Below are positions 1 through 7,064 of a stretch of DNA of 64,000 bases, piece by piece. The translations under genes were made by a program, and so were the position numbers. Source of the stretch: Hyphomicrobiales bacterium (GTDB lineage: Bacteria > Pseudomonadota > Alphaproteobacteria > Rhizobiales > Beijerinckiaceae); assembly GCA_026400535.1 (NCBI GenBank), contig JAPLOU010000052.1, forward strand, positions 118,715-182,714, read 5' to 3'. Within the stretch, counting starts at the first letter, position 1, and every line of letters begins with the position of its first letter. The notes below the pieces were generated by a model, which had not been told where the DNA came from, did not search any database, and worked only from the letters and a program-made list of their open reading frames with translations.

Positions 1-798
1 TTCGGCAAAAACCTTCAACCCCTGATCGCGCGCATCGCCGACGATCGCCGCGCCCTCGGCTGTCGAGACATGGAAAATCATGATTGGCTGATCGACCAGC
101 GCCGCAGCCGAGATCAGGCGCGTGAAGGCTTCCGTTTCCGACGCGCGCGGATGGCTGACGGCGTGGTACTTCGGCGCGGTCTTGCCCTCCGCCAGCAGCT
201 TGCGGCCCATCCAGGCGATCATGCCATGGTTCTCGGCATGCACGCAGACCAGCGCCTTGTGCTCGCGCGCCACCGCCAGGACGTCGAGAAGCGTCTCGTC
301 TTCGACCTTGAGCTTGTCATAGGTCATGAACAGCTTGATTGAGGCATGGCCCTCAGCGATCAGGGCGGGCAGATCATGGGCAAGCGTTGCCTCGGTCGGG
401 TCCGACACGATCATGTGGAACGCGTAGTCCACCATGGCGCCGCGGGCCGCCAGCATGCTGTAGTCGTCGACGACCTTGCGCAGGGACATCCCCCTATGCT
501 GCGCGGCGAACGAGATGACGGTCGTCGTTCCGCCGAAGGCCGCGGCCCTCGTCGCGCTCTCGAACGTGTCAGCATTCATGATTCCGGCGGCGGACAACTG
601 TTCGATATGCGTGTGGCTGTCGATGCCGCCGGGCAGTACCAGCTTGCCCCTTGCGTCGATCTCCTCCCGGCCGGGCGCCAGTTTCAGGCCGATCGCCGCA
701 ATCTTGCCGCGGGTGACGCCGACATCTGCCTTGAAGACGTCCGTGGCGGTGACGACGGTGCCGTTGCGGATGACAAGGTCGAATAAGGAAACTGGCAT
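1..798 (-). CDS. hydA: D-hydantoinase / dihydropyrimidinase, N-terminal part
   Basis: Metal-dependent amidohydrolase that opens cyclic ureides such as hydantoins and dihydropyrimidines. The frame starts at the ATG ending at 798 and is still open at base 1, so only the first 266 residues are present (family about 460-480). Seen are the first metal-binding pair in GIDSHTHIE, the lysine of ASIKLFMTY that is carbamylated in this family, HAENHGM, and FHVSTAEG with a further ligand histidine. It is divergent from the racemase gene, with 57 bp between the two starts, a pairing known from hydantoin degradation. Allantoinase is a less likely alternative, because the KLFMTY block is typical of hydantoinases. 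Confidence 0.88.
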   Translation of the reverse strand, partial: MPVSLFDLVIRNGTVVTATDVFKADVGVTRGKIAAIGLKLAPGREEIDARGKLVLPGGIDSHTHIEQLSAAGIMNADTFESATRAAAFGGTTTVISFAAQHRGMSLRKVVDDYSMLAARGAMVDYAFHMIVSDPTEATLAHDLPALIAEGHASIKLFMTYDKLKVEDETLLDVLAVAREHKALVCVHAENHGMIAWMGRKLLAEGKTAPKYHAVSHPRASETEAFTRLISAAALVDQPIMIFHVSTAEGAAIVGDARDQGLKVFAE

Positions 799-855
799 GG
801 CTGGACAATCCGGGGTGAGAGATGGAACTGTGGCGGCGAAACAGGGAAGTCCCGC

Positions 856-1509
856 ATGACACGCAAACGCATCCTCGTCGTCAACCCGAACTCGAACGAG
901 GTCGTTACGCAAGGATTGCGTGACGCACTGGAGTGCTTCCACAATCCGCTCGGCCCGGAGGTGGTCTGCCGCACGCTCGCAGAGGGCCCGTTCGGCGTCG
1001 AAACGCAGGAGCATGTCGAAATCGTCGCGCTGCCGCTGCGGCGGCTGGTGGAAGGCGACACTGACAGCGCCGCCTTTGTGATTGCCTGCTATTCCGATCC
1101 CGGCCTGCATGTCTGCCGGGAAGGCACGTCCCGGCCCGTCTTCGGCATCGCGGAATGTGGCGTGCTGACCGCGCTGGCCCGGGCAGACACGTTCGGTGTG
1201 ATCGCCATCAAGAGCCGCTCAATCCCGCGTCACTACCGCTACATGCGCCAGATGGGCCTGACGGACCGGCTCGTCAGCGAGCGCGCCCTCGAAATGAGCG
1301 TCGCGGAAACTGCCAGCGGCGAGGACACCCTCGCAAGGATGATCGAGATCGGCGGCCTGCTGAAGGCGGACGGGGCGCGCGCCATCGTGATGGGGTGCGC
1401 CGGAATGGCGCGGCACAGAAAGCCTCTTGAGGACGCTCTCGGTGTTCCGGTGATCGACCCGACGCAGGCGGCTGTCGCGATGGCGATCGGCGCTGTGGCG
1501 ATCGGTTAA
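856..1509 (+). CDS. Asp/Glu/hydantoin racemase family protein
   Basis: 217-residue member of the aspartate/glutamate/hydantoin racemase family. These enzymes invert a chiral carbon with two cysteines acting as acid and base. Both are visible: Cys78 in ACYSDPG and Cys181 in MGCAGMA, with the N-terminal NPNS phosphate/substrate loop at residues 10-13. Next to the divergent hydantoinase the likely role is racemisation of 5-substituted hydantoins, so that a stereospecific hydantoinase can use both isomers. Allantoin racemase is the main alternative. Family assignment is firm, substrate is inferred from the neighbour. Confidence 0.85.
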   Translation: MTRKRILVVNPNSNEVVTQGLRDALECFHNPLGPEVVCRTLAEGPFGVETQEHVEIVALPLRRLVEGDTDSAAFVIACYSDPGLHVCREGTSRPVFGIAECGVLTALARADTFGVIAIKSRSIPRHYRYMRQMGLTDRLVSERALEMSVAETASGEDTLARMIEIGGLLKADGARAIVMGCAGMARHRKPLEDALGVPVIDPTQAAVAMAIGAVAIG

Positions 1510-1593
1510 GCGTCGATCAAGCCTTCGCCAAGGAACAAACGAGGCGATCCCAGGTTCGTATGGTGTGGCCATTTGAGGGATCGATGGCGCATC

Positions 1594-1922
1594 TTGAGTG
1601 CGGTTTTGGACTGCCAGCGCGAGGAACGGCGCGGATCCTTGAACATCCGGACGCTGCTGGCAGTTATCGCCCATGATGCAGGGGCGCGGGGCCTTGGAAA
1701 TGTGTCGTCCGCAGCGTCTCGCTGACCGCTGCCCGGCTGGAACGCGAAAGGCCGCTGCCACTGCCGACCCAGTTCCGTCTTGATCTGCCATCCAAGATCA
1801 TGCGCAAGTTTGTCATCGTCATGTGGTGCAAGGATGCCGTGGTTGGCATCACGTTAAGGGCCGATCCTGGAGTTTTGAGCCTCATCGACAGGACGCCGCA
1901 GGCATCAGTCTGGTACAACTGA
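1594..1922 (+). pseudogene. Frameshifted PilZ-domain gene
   Basis: A decayed paralogue of the intact PilZ gene 120 bp downstream. In the first frame the block ERRGSLNIRTLL matches ERRSSPRSRTLL of the intact protein. From 1695 the match continues one frame over: WKCVVRSVSLTAARLE against WDCEVRNLSEHGARLE, then a beta-strand stretch ending VVGITL that corresponds to LGVAF. One base appears to be missing near 1688-1695, beside a GGGG run, which gives a TGA at 1708 in the first frame. The start is uncertain; TTG at 1594 is a candidate and no good ATG is seen. A base-calling error in the G run could also explain it. Confidence 0.6.
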
Positions 1923-2039
1923 ATCTCTCGGGCTGCCCTCGCGGCACGACGGGCGCGGTGTCATTCAGGTTAATGATGGGAAGATCGCCGGTCTGTTGAG
2001 AAGATGGCTATGCTCGCTCTGCTTGCAAGGAGGTCGCAC

Positions 2040-2369
2040 ATGGCCGGCTCTCCCGTGGAACGACGCTCGTCGCCGCGCAGCCGCACGTTGCTCGGCGCTG
2101 TGGCGCGCGAAGCGAACAAACGCGTGATGTGGGATTGTGAGGTGCGAAACCTGTCTGAGCACGGCGCGCGGCTTGAAACCGCAAACCCCGTCTGGTTTCC
2201 CCAGTCCTTCGAACTCGATGTGCCCGTGCGCCAGATGCGCCTGCAGGCCTCGATTATCTGGCGCACGGGACGGCAGCTTGGCGTCGCGTTCACCGGCGGC
2301 GAGGCAAGCCCTTCGGCGATCGAGCGGGGCGAACTCCAGCGCCTGACGCAGGAGCATGGCCGGCTTTAG
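2040..2369 (+). CDS. PilZ-domain protein
   Basis: Small 109-residue protein made of essentially one PilZ domain, a fold that often binds cyclic di-GMP and affects motility, polysaccharide export or other partners. Seen are RRSSPRSR near the N-terminus (the RxxxR part), VRNLSEHGARLE (the D/NxSxxG part) and the closing strand RQLGVAF. The ATG at 2040 is chosen over 2004 because AAGGAGG lies at 2027-2033, six bases before it. The motif reads N-x-S-x-x-G, so binding of the nucleotide is plausible but not proven. A broken paralogue lies just upstream, and a GGDEF protein is encoded at 23.6 kb in this window. Confidence 0.85.
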   Translation: MAGSPVERRSSPRSRTLLGAVAREANKRVMWDCEVRNLSEHGARLETANPVWFPQSFELDVPVRQMRLQASIIWRTGRQLGVAFTGGEASPSAIERGELQRLTQEHGRL

Positions 2370-2419
2370 CATGGCTGGCTTTGCGCCCGCCTCAACGACC
2401 TTGCTGGCTGAGGACGGCC

Positions 2420-3949
2420 TCAGGCTCCGCCGAGGGTGGCGAGAAATGCCTGCGCATCGCCCGCGATCTCAGCACGCCGGGCTCCGCTGAACGTCGCCAG
2501 CGTGCGGTATGGCATCGCCATGCGCGTATTTCCCGCCAGCCTGTCCTGATTTACAATCAGAAAATTCCAGTACAAGTAATTGAAGGGACAGGCTTTTGGC
2601 CCTGCCTTGACCTTCGGGTCATAGCGGCAGGCACGGCAATAGTCGCTCATCCGGTCGATATAGGCACCCGAGGCTGCATAAGGCTTGGAGGCGAGCAGGC
2701 CGCCGTCGGCGAACAGCGCCATGCCATGCACATTGGGCAATTCGACCCATTCATAGGCGTCGGCATAAACGGCGAGATACCACGCCTCGATCGCGGCAGG
2801 CGCGATTCCCGCCAGCAATGCGAAGTTGCCTGTCACCATGAGGCGCTGGATATGGTGGCCGTAGGCGTTGCGGCGGATATCGCCGATGGCCTGGGCAAGG
2901 CAGTTCAGGTCCGTGTCGCCGGACCAGTAGAAACCGGGAAGGGGCCGCGCGGCCTGCATCGCGTTTGTGTCGGCATAGCCCGGCATGCGCGCCCAATAGA
3001 TGCCGCGCACATACTCGCGCCAGCCGAGGACCTGTCGGATGAAGCCTTCGACCGCATTCAGCGGCGCGCGGCCCTGCCGCCATTCCATCTCGGCCCGCGC
3101 GCAGGCCTCGCGCGCGGTGATCAGGCCGATGTTGAGGTAAGGTGAAATGATGCTGTGAAACAGGAAGGGCTCGGCGGTCTTCATTGCGTCCTGATAGTCG
3201 CCGAAACCCGGCAGGCACACCGTGATGAAGTGATCCAGCGCTTCGAGCGCACCGGACCGCGTCACCGCCCAGCCGAAAGGCTCAAGCTCGCCGAAATGGC
3301 CTGGAAAGCGTTGCTGAATCATGGCGATCACAGCGCGCGTGACCTCATCCGGCTCGAAGCGCGCCCGCTTCGGCACCCTGACGTCGGCCGGCAACGCCTT
3401 GCGGTTGTCATGGTCGAAGTTCCACTGTCCACCCGCAGGCTCGTCACCCTCCATCAGCACGTCATGTTCGCGGCGCATATCCCGGTAGAAGAACTCCATG
3501 CGAAAGCTCTTGCGTCCCTCGGCCCAACGCTGGAAGCGGGCGCGCGAGGCGTAAAAGCGGTCATCGGTACGGATCTCGACATCGATCCCATGGCGCTGCT
3601 GCCAGCCGCGCATCGCGCCGAGCACGCGCCATTCGCCCGGCTCGGTCAGCACGATGCGCGAAGGCGCATGGCGGGCGACAGCGCGCCCGATCTCACCATC
3701 GAACGAGCCCGAATTACCCGGATCGTCGAGCGTCACATAGTCGACGCGGATGCCGGCCGCACGCAACTCAGCAGCAAAGTGGCGCATGGCGGAGAGCACC
3801 AGAACGATCTTCTGCTTGTGATGCGGCACATAGGTGGCCTCATCATGCACCTCGGCCATCAGCACAACGTCGCGCGCGGCATCGATGTCGCGCAGGGAGG
3901 CAAGATCGTGTGTGAGTTGGTCGCCCAGCACAAGGCGCAGGCGGGTCAT
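2420..3949 (-). CDS. phrB: Iron-sulfur bacterial cryptochrome/photolyase (PhrB-like)
   Basis: 509-residue flavoprotein of the FeS-BCP photolyase group, which repairs UV-induced (6-4) pyrimidine lesions with light. The four cysteines that hold the [4Fe-4S] cluster in Agrobacterium PhrB are present with the same numbering: Cys350, Cys438, Cys441 and Cys454, the last three in the CRAC...KACPF region. The N-terminal Rossmann antenna domain begins LRLVLGDQL. The start ATG overlaps the stop of the upstream DUF2256 gene (ATGA), so the two are probably translationally coupled, in one operon with the SDR gene. Length agrees with PhrB (about 507). Confidence 0.93.
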   Translation of the reverse strand: MTRLRLVLGDQLTHDLASLRDIDAARDVVLMAEVHDEATYVPHHKQKIVLVLSAMRHFAAELRAAGIRVDYVTLDDPGNSGSFDGEIGRAVARHAPSRIVLTEPGEWRVLGAMRGWQQRHGIDVEIRTDDRFYASRARFQRWAEGRKSFRMEFFYRDMRREHDVLMEGDEPAGGQWNFDHDNRKALPADVRVPKRARFEPDEVTRAVIAMIQQRFPGHFGELEPFGWAVTRSGALEALDHFITVCLPGFGDYQDAMKTAEPFLFHSIISPYLNIGLITAREACARAEMEWRQGRAPLNAVEGFIRQVLGWREYVRGIYWARMPGYADTNAMQAARPLPGFYWSGDTDLNCLAQAIGDIRRNAYGHHIQRLMVTGNFALLAGIAPAAIEAWYLAVYADAYEWVELPNVHGMALFADGGLLASKPYAASGAYIDRMSDYCRACRYDPKVKAGPKACPFNYLYWNFLIVNQDRLAGNTRMAMPYRTLATFSGARRAEIAGDAQAFLATLGGA

Positions 3950-4116
3950 GTTCGAGCCTGTGCGCGGCGGCTGCGCTTGAACTCGCCCTTACAGTGCTCG
4001 GAGCAGGTCTTTACCTCGTCCCAGACGCGTTCCCACTTCTTGCGCCAAGCGAACGGCCGCCCGCAGGCTTCGCAGGTTTTCTGCGGCAGGTCACCCTTTG
4101 CGCGCATCTTCGCCAT
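3946..4116 (-). CDS. DUF2256 small zinc-ribbon-like protein
   Basis: 56-residue basic protein. It has the DUF2256 pattern: KTCEACGRPF, then WRKKWERVWDEVKTCSEHC, that is two CxxC-type pairs (C15/C18 and C38/C42) around a tryptophan-rich core, which looks like a small metal-binding knuckle. The function of the family is unknown. Its stop overlaps the photolyase start by ATGA and its start lies 3 bp after the SDR stop, so it is the middle gene of a tight three-gene operon. DUF2256 genes are often found next to photolyase/cryptochrome genes, which suggests a role in photolyase maturation or action, but this is inference. Confidence 0.85.
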   Translation of the reverse strand: MAKMRAKGDLPQKTCEACGRPFAWRKKWERVWDEVKTCSEHCKGEFKRSRRAQART

Positions 4117-4119
4117 GGC

Positions 4120-4848
4120 CTAGCCCTTGGTGCGCAGCATCGAGCGTCCGCCATCCACGCCGATGATCTGGCCCGTGACCCAGCCCGCATCCGCCGACAT
4201 CAGAAATGCCCCCATGGCGGCGATGTCGTCGGCCTCGCCCAGCCGCTGCATGGCGTGCATCTGCGCGATGGCGATGGCCATCTGCTCGTTGCCGGTGAGC
4301 GCCTTGGCCAGAGGCGTGCGCGTGAGCGACGGTGCGATGCAGTTGACCCTGATCTTGGGCGCAAGTTCGGCGGCCAGGGCAACGGTGAGGCCTTCGACCG
4401 CGCCCTTGGCCATGGCGACGGAGGCGTGGGCAGTGAAGCCCTGGGCCACGGCAACGGTCGAGAACAGCAGCACGGCAGGTGTGCCGTGCGCTGCCTTGAG
4501 GGCGGGCAGGGCGGCCTGAACGGAGCGCACGGCGCCAAGCGCATTGAGCCGGAAGTCGTTCTCGAAGTCCGCATCATTCAGGCGCGACACGGGCTTCAGG
4601 TTGATGGAGCCGACGGCGTAGGCAAGGCCGCCGATGGCCGGTCCTGCGGCCTCCACGGCGGCTTTCAGCGCACCGGCGTCGAGCACATCGGCGACAGCGC
4701 TCGACGCGCCAAGTTCGCCGGCGATGGCCGCCAGCCTGCTGTGATCGCGGCCGATAAGGTGCACCTGCCGACCGGCGGCAACCAGCCGTCGGGCCAGCGC
4801 AGACCCCACGCCGCCGGTGCCCCCAACGATGATCGTGATTTCAGACAT
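4120..4848 (-). CDS. SDR-family protein lacking the catalytic tyrosine
   Basis: 242-residue short-chain dehydrogenase/reductase fold protein, first gene of the photolyase operon. The NAD(P)-binding turn GGTGGVGSAL is at residues 9-18, the active-site serine region is LFSTVAV, and the C-terminal GQIIGVDGG block is normal. The YxxxK motif is not: the sequence reads HASVAMAKGAVEG, so the position four before the lysine is valine, with a histidine four residues further upstream. Classical dehydrogenase chemistry is therefore doubtful. It may bind a nucleotide or work by another mechanism. The substrate is unknown; linkage to photolyase and DUF2256 hints at light or oxidative stress. Confidence 0.85.
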   Translation of the reverse strand: MSEITIIVGGTGGVGSALARRLVAAGRQVHLIGRDHSRLAAIAGELGASSAVADVLDAGALKAAVEAAGPAIGGLAYAVGSINLKPVSRLNDADFENDFRLNALGAVRSVQAALPALKAAHGTPAVLLFSTVAVAQGFTAHASVAMAKGAVEGLTVALAAELAPKIRVNCIAPSLTRTPLAKALTGNEQMAIAIAQMHAMQRLGEADDIAAMGAFLMSADAGWVTGQIIGVDGGRSMLRTKG

Positions 4849-5065
4849 GCAGGGATGACCTCTCCGGTTCCGCCTTCAACCCGTTTACGCCTGGCCGGGT
4901 CGACTGGTTCAGCCTGGGCAGTCATGAGCCCGAAGGGTGCGAATCCACCATCCGTTGGGCGCCCAATGAGACCCGGGTTGGGCAACCCGATTGCCAGGGA
5001 GGCATTGATGCTGCTCGAAGCCGATCACCATCCAACCGGAGGGGTTCGCGGTCACACCCCGTTTC

Positions 5066-5091
5066 TCCCCGTCGTCAAGTGGCGACGGGGA
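5066..5091 (-). terminator. Hairpin just after sufA
   Basis: CCCCGTCG (5067-5074) pairs perfectly with CGACGGGG (5083-5090), plus an outer T-A pair. It starts 8 bases past the sufA stop on the minus strand. There is no uridine tract, so it may be a weak terminator or a 3' stabilising hairpin. Confidence 0.45.
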
Positions 5092-5098
5092 CGGAGCT

Positions 5099-5473
5099 TC
5101 AAGAGGTTGGCAATGGCACCTTCAGCGGTGTGATCGCGACCGATTCGCCGCAACCGCAGGCTGATGTCTGGTTCGGATTGTTGAAGACGAAGGTTGACGA
5201 CAGCTTGTCGACCTTGAAATCGAGTTCGGTTCCGATCAGGAAGAGGACGGCCTTGCCGTCCACAACGACCTTCGCCCCCTTGTCCTCGACGAGTTCATCA
5301 CCCGGCCTGAGGTCGCGAGCGACGTCGAACGTGTATTCCATGCCGGCGCAACCGCCCTTCTTGACGCCGACGCGCAAGCCAAGCGCCCCTTCGGCCTTCG
5401 ACGCAATCTCGCTGACGCGCCGGGCGGCGGCATCGGTAAGGGAAATGACCTTGAGGCCGGGAACCGAGAACAT
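5099..5473 (-). CDS. sufA: SufA/IscA-type Fe-S carrier
   Basis: 124-residue A-type carrier that accepts Fe-S clusters from the SufBCD scaffold and passes them to apo-proteins. The three cluster-binding cysteines are present: one in GGCAGMEY and two in ACGCGES near the C-terminus. The ATG ending at 5473 is used because GAGGAGGA stands directly upstream and the protein then starts in the usual way (MFSVPGLKVISL). It is the natural last member of the suf cluster but is split from sufT by a gene on the other strand, so it needs its own promoter in the 135-bp gap upstream. Confidence 0.9.
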   Translation of the reverse strand: MFSVPGLKVISLTDAAARRVSEIASKAEGALGLRVGVKKGGCAGMEYTFDVARDLRPGDELVEDKGAKVVVDGKAVLFLIGTELDFKVDKLSSTFVFNNPNQTSACGCGESVAITPLKVPLPTS

Positions 5474-5608
5474 CGAGTCTTCCTCCTCGCGAGGGTTCAA
5501 GGCCCTGCGTTGCGGACAGATGCACCTTACATAGCCATTCGTTGCCAATTCGTCGAGAGCAGCTAGGGTCAGCCAGATCACAACGTCTTGTTGCGGAACA
5601 ATCCAACC

Positions 5609-6655
5609 ATGCGCCTGTTTTCACCAAAAGAGATTGCCGATGTCACCACCCGAACGTTCGTCGCGGCCGGATGGCCACAGGCTGACGCTGAGGAGGTTGC
5701 CCGCCACTTCGTGCTGGCAAACCTGTCTGGACATGACAGCCACGGCGTCGGCATGCTGCCGCTTTATGTTGCGGCCGTCCATGATGGCCTGCTCACGCCC
5801 GCCAGTACGCCGGTGGACCGGATCAATGCCGCGCCGTTTCTGGTGATCGACGGGCAGGTTGCGCTGGGACAGCCGACTGCGCGGCGCGCGGTTGCCCGTG
5901 CATGCGACATGGCGCTGGCCGGCGGCGTCGCCGTGCTCAACCTGATCGACGCGCACCATATCGGACGGATCGGCGATTACGCCGAGCAGGCCACTGCGGC
6001 AGGATTGATCGCGATGTATTGGGTCAATGTCGCCGGCCGCGTACCGATCGTTGCCCCCCATGGCGGGCGGGAGGCGCGCTGGGGCACAAATCCACACGCC
6101 ATCGGCGTGCCGGACGGGCAGGGCAGGCCGCTCATCCTCGACTTCGCCACCAGTCGCATGGCCCATGGCAAGGCACGGGTGGCCTTCAACAAGGGCGTCA
6201 AGGTTGCCGACGGATTCCTGATTGATCCGGAAGGCAAGGCCTCGAACGATCCGGCCGTGGTGTTCCCGCCCTTACCGATGGGAGCGCTGCTGCCCTTTGG
6301 CGACCACAAGGGCGCAGGGATTGCCCTGATCGCCGAGATCCTGTCGGCCGGTCTGACCGGGGGCGCGCTGATCAAGGACAAGCCAGTCAGGAGCTGGATC
6401 ATCAACAGCCTCTTCGGCATCCTGATCGATCCGGCCAAGCTGGAGCCTGACGCGGCGGCCCGTTCCGCCCGCATCGACGCCATCGCAAGCTATGTCCGCT
6501 CGGCTGCGCCGCGCGAGGGGTTCGACACGGTGCGCGCGCCGGGCGACATCGAACGCGAGACGCGGGTCAGCCGTCAGCAGCACGGGATTCCCATCGATGA
6601 CGAGACCTGGAGACAGATTGTCGCCGCGGCGGACAGCGTGGGCGTCAAGGCCTGA
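5609..6655 (+). CDS. Malate/L-lactate dehydrogenase family (Ldh_2) oxidoreductase
   Basis: 348-residue NAD(P)-dependent 2-hydroxyacid dehydrogenase of the type II malate/lactate dehydrogenase fold (YlbC/YiaK/ComC family), not related to classical Rossmann LDH. Seen are the N-terminal GHDSHGV block, the WGTNPHAIGVP block and FGDHKGAGIALI, all typical of the family. The ATG at 5609 fits the usual MRLFSPKEI start. Substrate cannot be told from sequence; sulfolactate, ureidoglycolate and malate are among known ones. It runs against the suf genes on both sides and divides sufA from the rest. Confidence 0.85.
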   Translation: MRLFSPKEIADVTTRTFVAAGWPQADAEEVARHFVLANLSGHDSHGVGMLPLYVAAVHDGLLTPASTPVDRINAAPFLVIDGQVALGQPTARRAVARACDMALAGGVAVLNLIDAHHIGRIGDYAEQATAAGLIAMYWVNVAGRVPIVAPHGGREARWGTNPHAIGVPDGQGRPLILDFATSRMAHGKARVAFNKGVKVADGFLIDPEGKASNDPAVVFPPLPMGALLPFGDHKGAGIALIAEILSAGLTGGALIKDKPVRSWIINSLFGILIDPAKLEPDAAARSARIDAIASYVRSAAPREGFDTVRAPGDIERETRVSRQQHGIPIDDETWRQIVAAADSVGVKA

Positions 6656-6673
6656 CGGTGCAGTCCCGGCCCG

Positions 6674-7054
6674 TCACCACATGTCGAGCGCCACGCGTGC
6701 CTCATCGGACATGCGCGACTGATCCCAGGGCGGATCGAACGTCATGTTCACGGTGGCCCCGGAGACGCCCTGGACCGTACTGACGGCATTCTCTACCCAG
6801 CCCGGCATTTCGCCGGCCACCGGGCAACCTGGAGCTGTCAGCGTCATGTCGATGGTGACATGGCGCTCGTCGGAGATGTCCACCCGGTAGATCAGCCCCA
6901 GCTCGTAGATATCTGAGGGGATTTCCGGATCATAGACGGTCTTCAGCGCAGCGATGATGTCATCGGTCAGGCGGTCGATCTCCGCGGGCGCAAGTGTCGT
7001 CGCCGGCGCAATCGTCGGCGCATTGGGCTTGAACTCGGTCGCGGCATCGGTCAC
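6674..7054 (-). CDS. sufT: SUF-associated DUF59/MIP18 protein (SufT)
   Basis: 126-residue protein with the DUF59/MIP18 domain, which helps Fe-S cluster maturation. The domain begins DDIIAALKTVYDPEIPSDIY and includes the conserved APGCPVAGEMP cysteine segment. The N-terminal 25 residues are a proline/threonine-rich lead. The start is taken as the GTG ending at 7054, with GAGGA upstream and ten bases after the sufS stop. A longer reading from an ATG at 7141 would run through the end of sufS and is less likely. It is the last gene of the contiguous suf block. Confidence 0.88.
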   Translation of the reverse strand: MTDAATEFKPNAPTIAPATTLAPAEIDRLTDDIIAALKTVYDPEIPSDIYELGLIYRVDISDERHVTIDMTLTAPGCPVAGEMPGWVENAVSTVQGVSGATVNMTFDPPWDQSRMSDEARVALDMW

Positions 7055-7064
7055 GGCGTTATCC

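Noticed and set aside
4849-5065. Possible riboswitch or leader between the SDR gene and sufA.
   Set aside because: Some short inverted segments exist, but no known riboswitch core (for example a B12 box or glycine motif) could be fitted.
3155-5133. Long open frames on the plus strand opposite the photolyase and SDR genes.
   Set aside because: They are antisense shadows in high-GC DNA; the minus-strand genes have complete family motifs and these have none.
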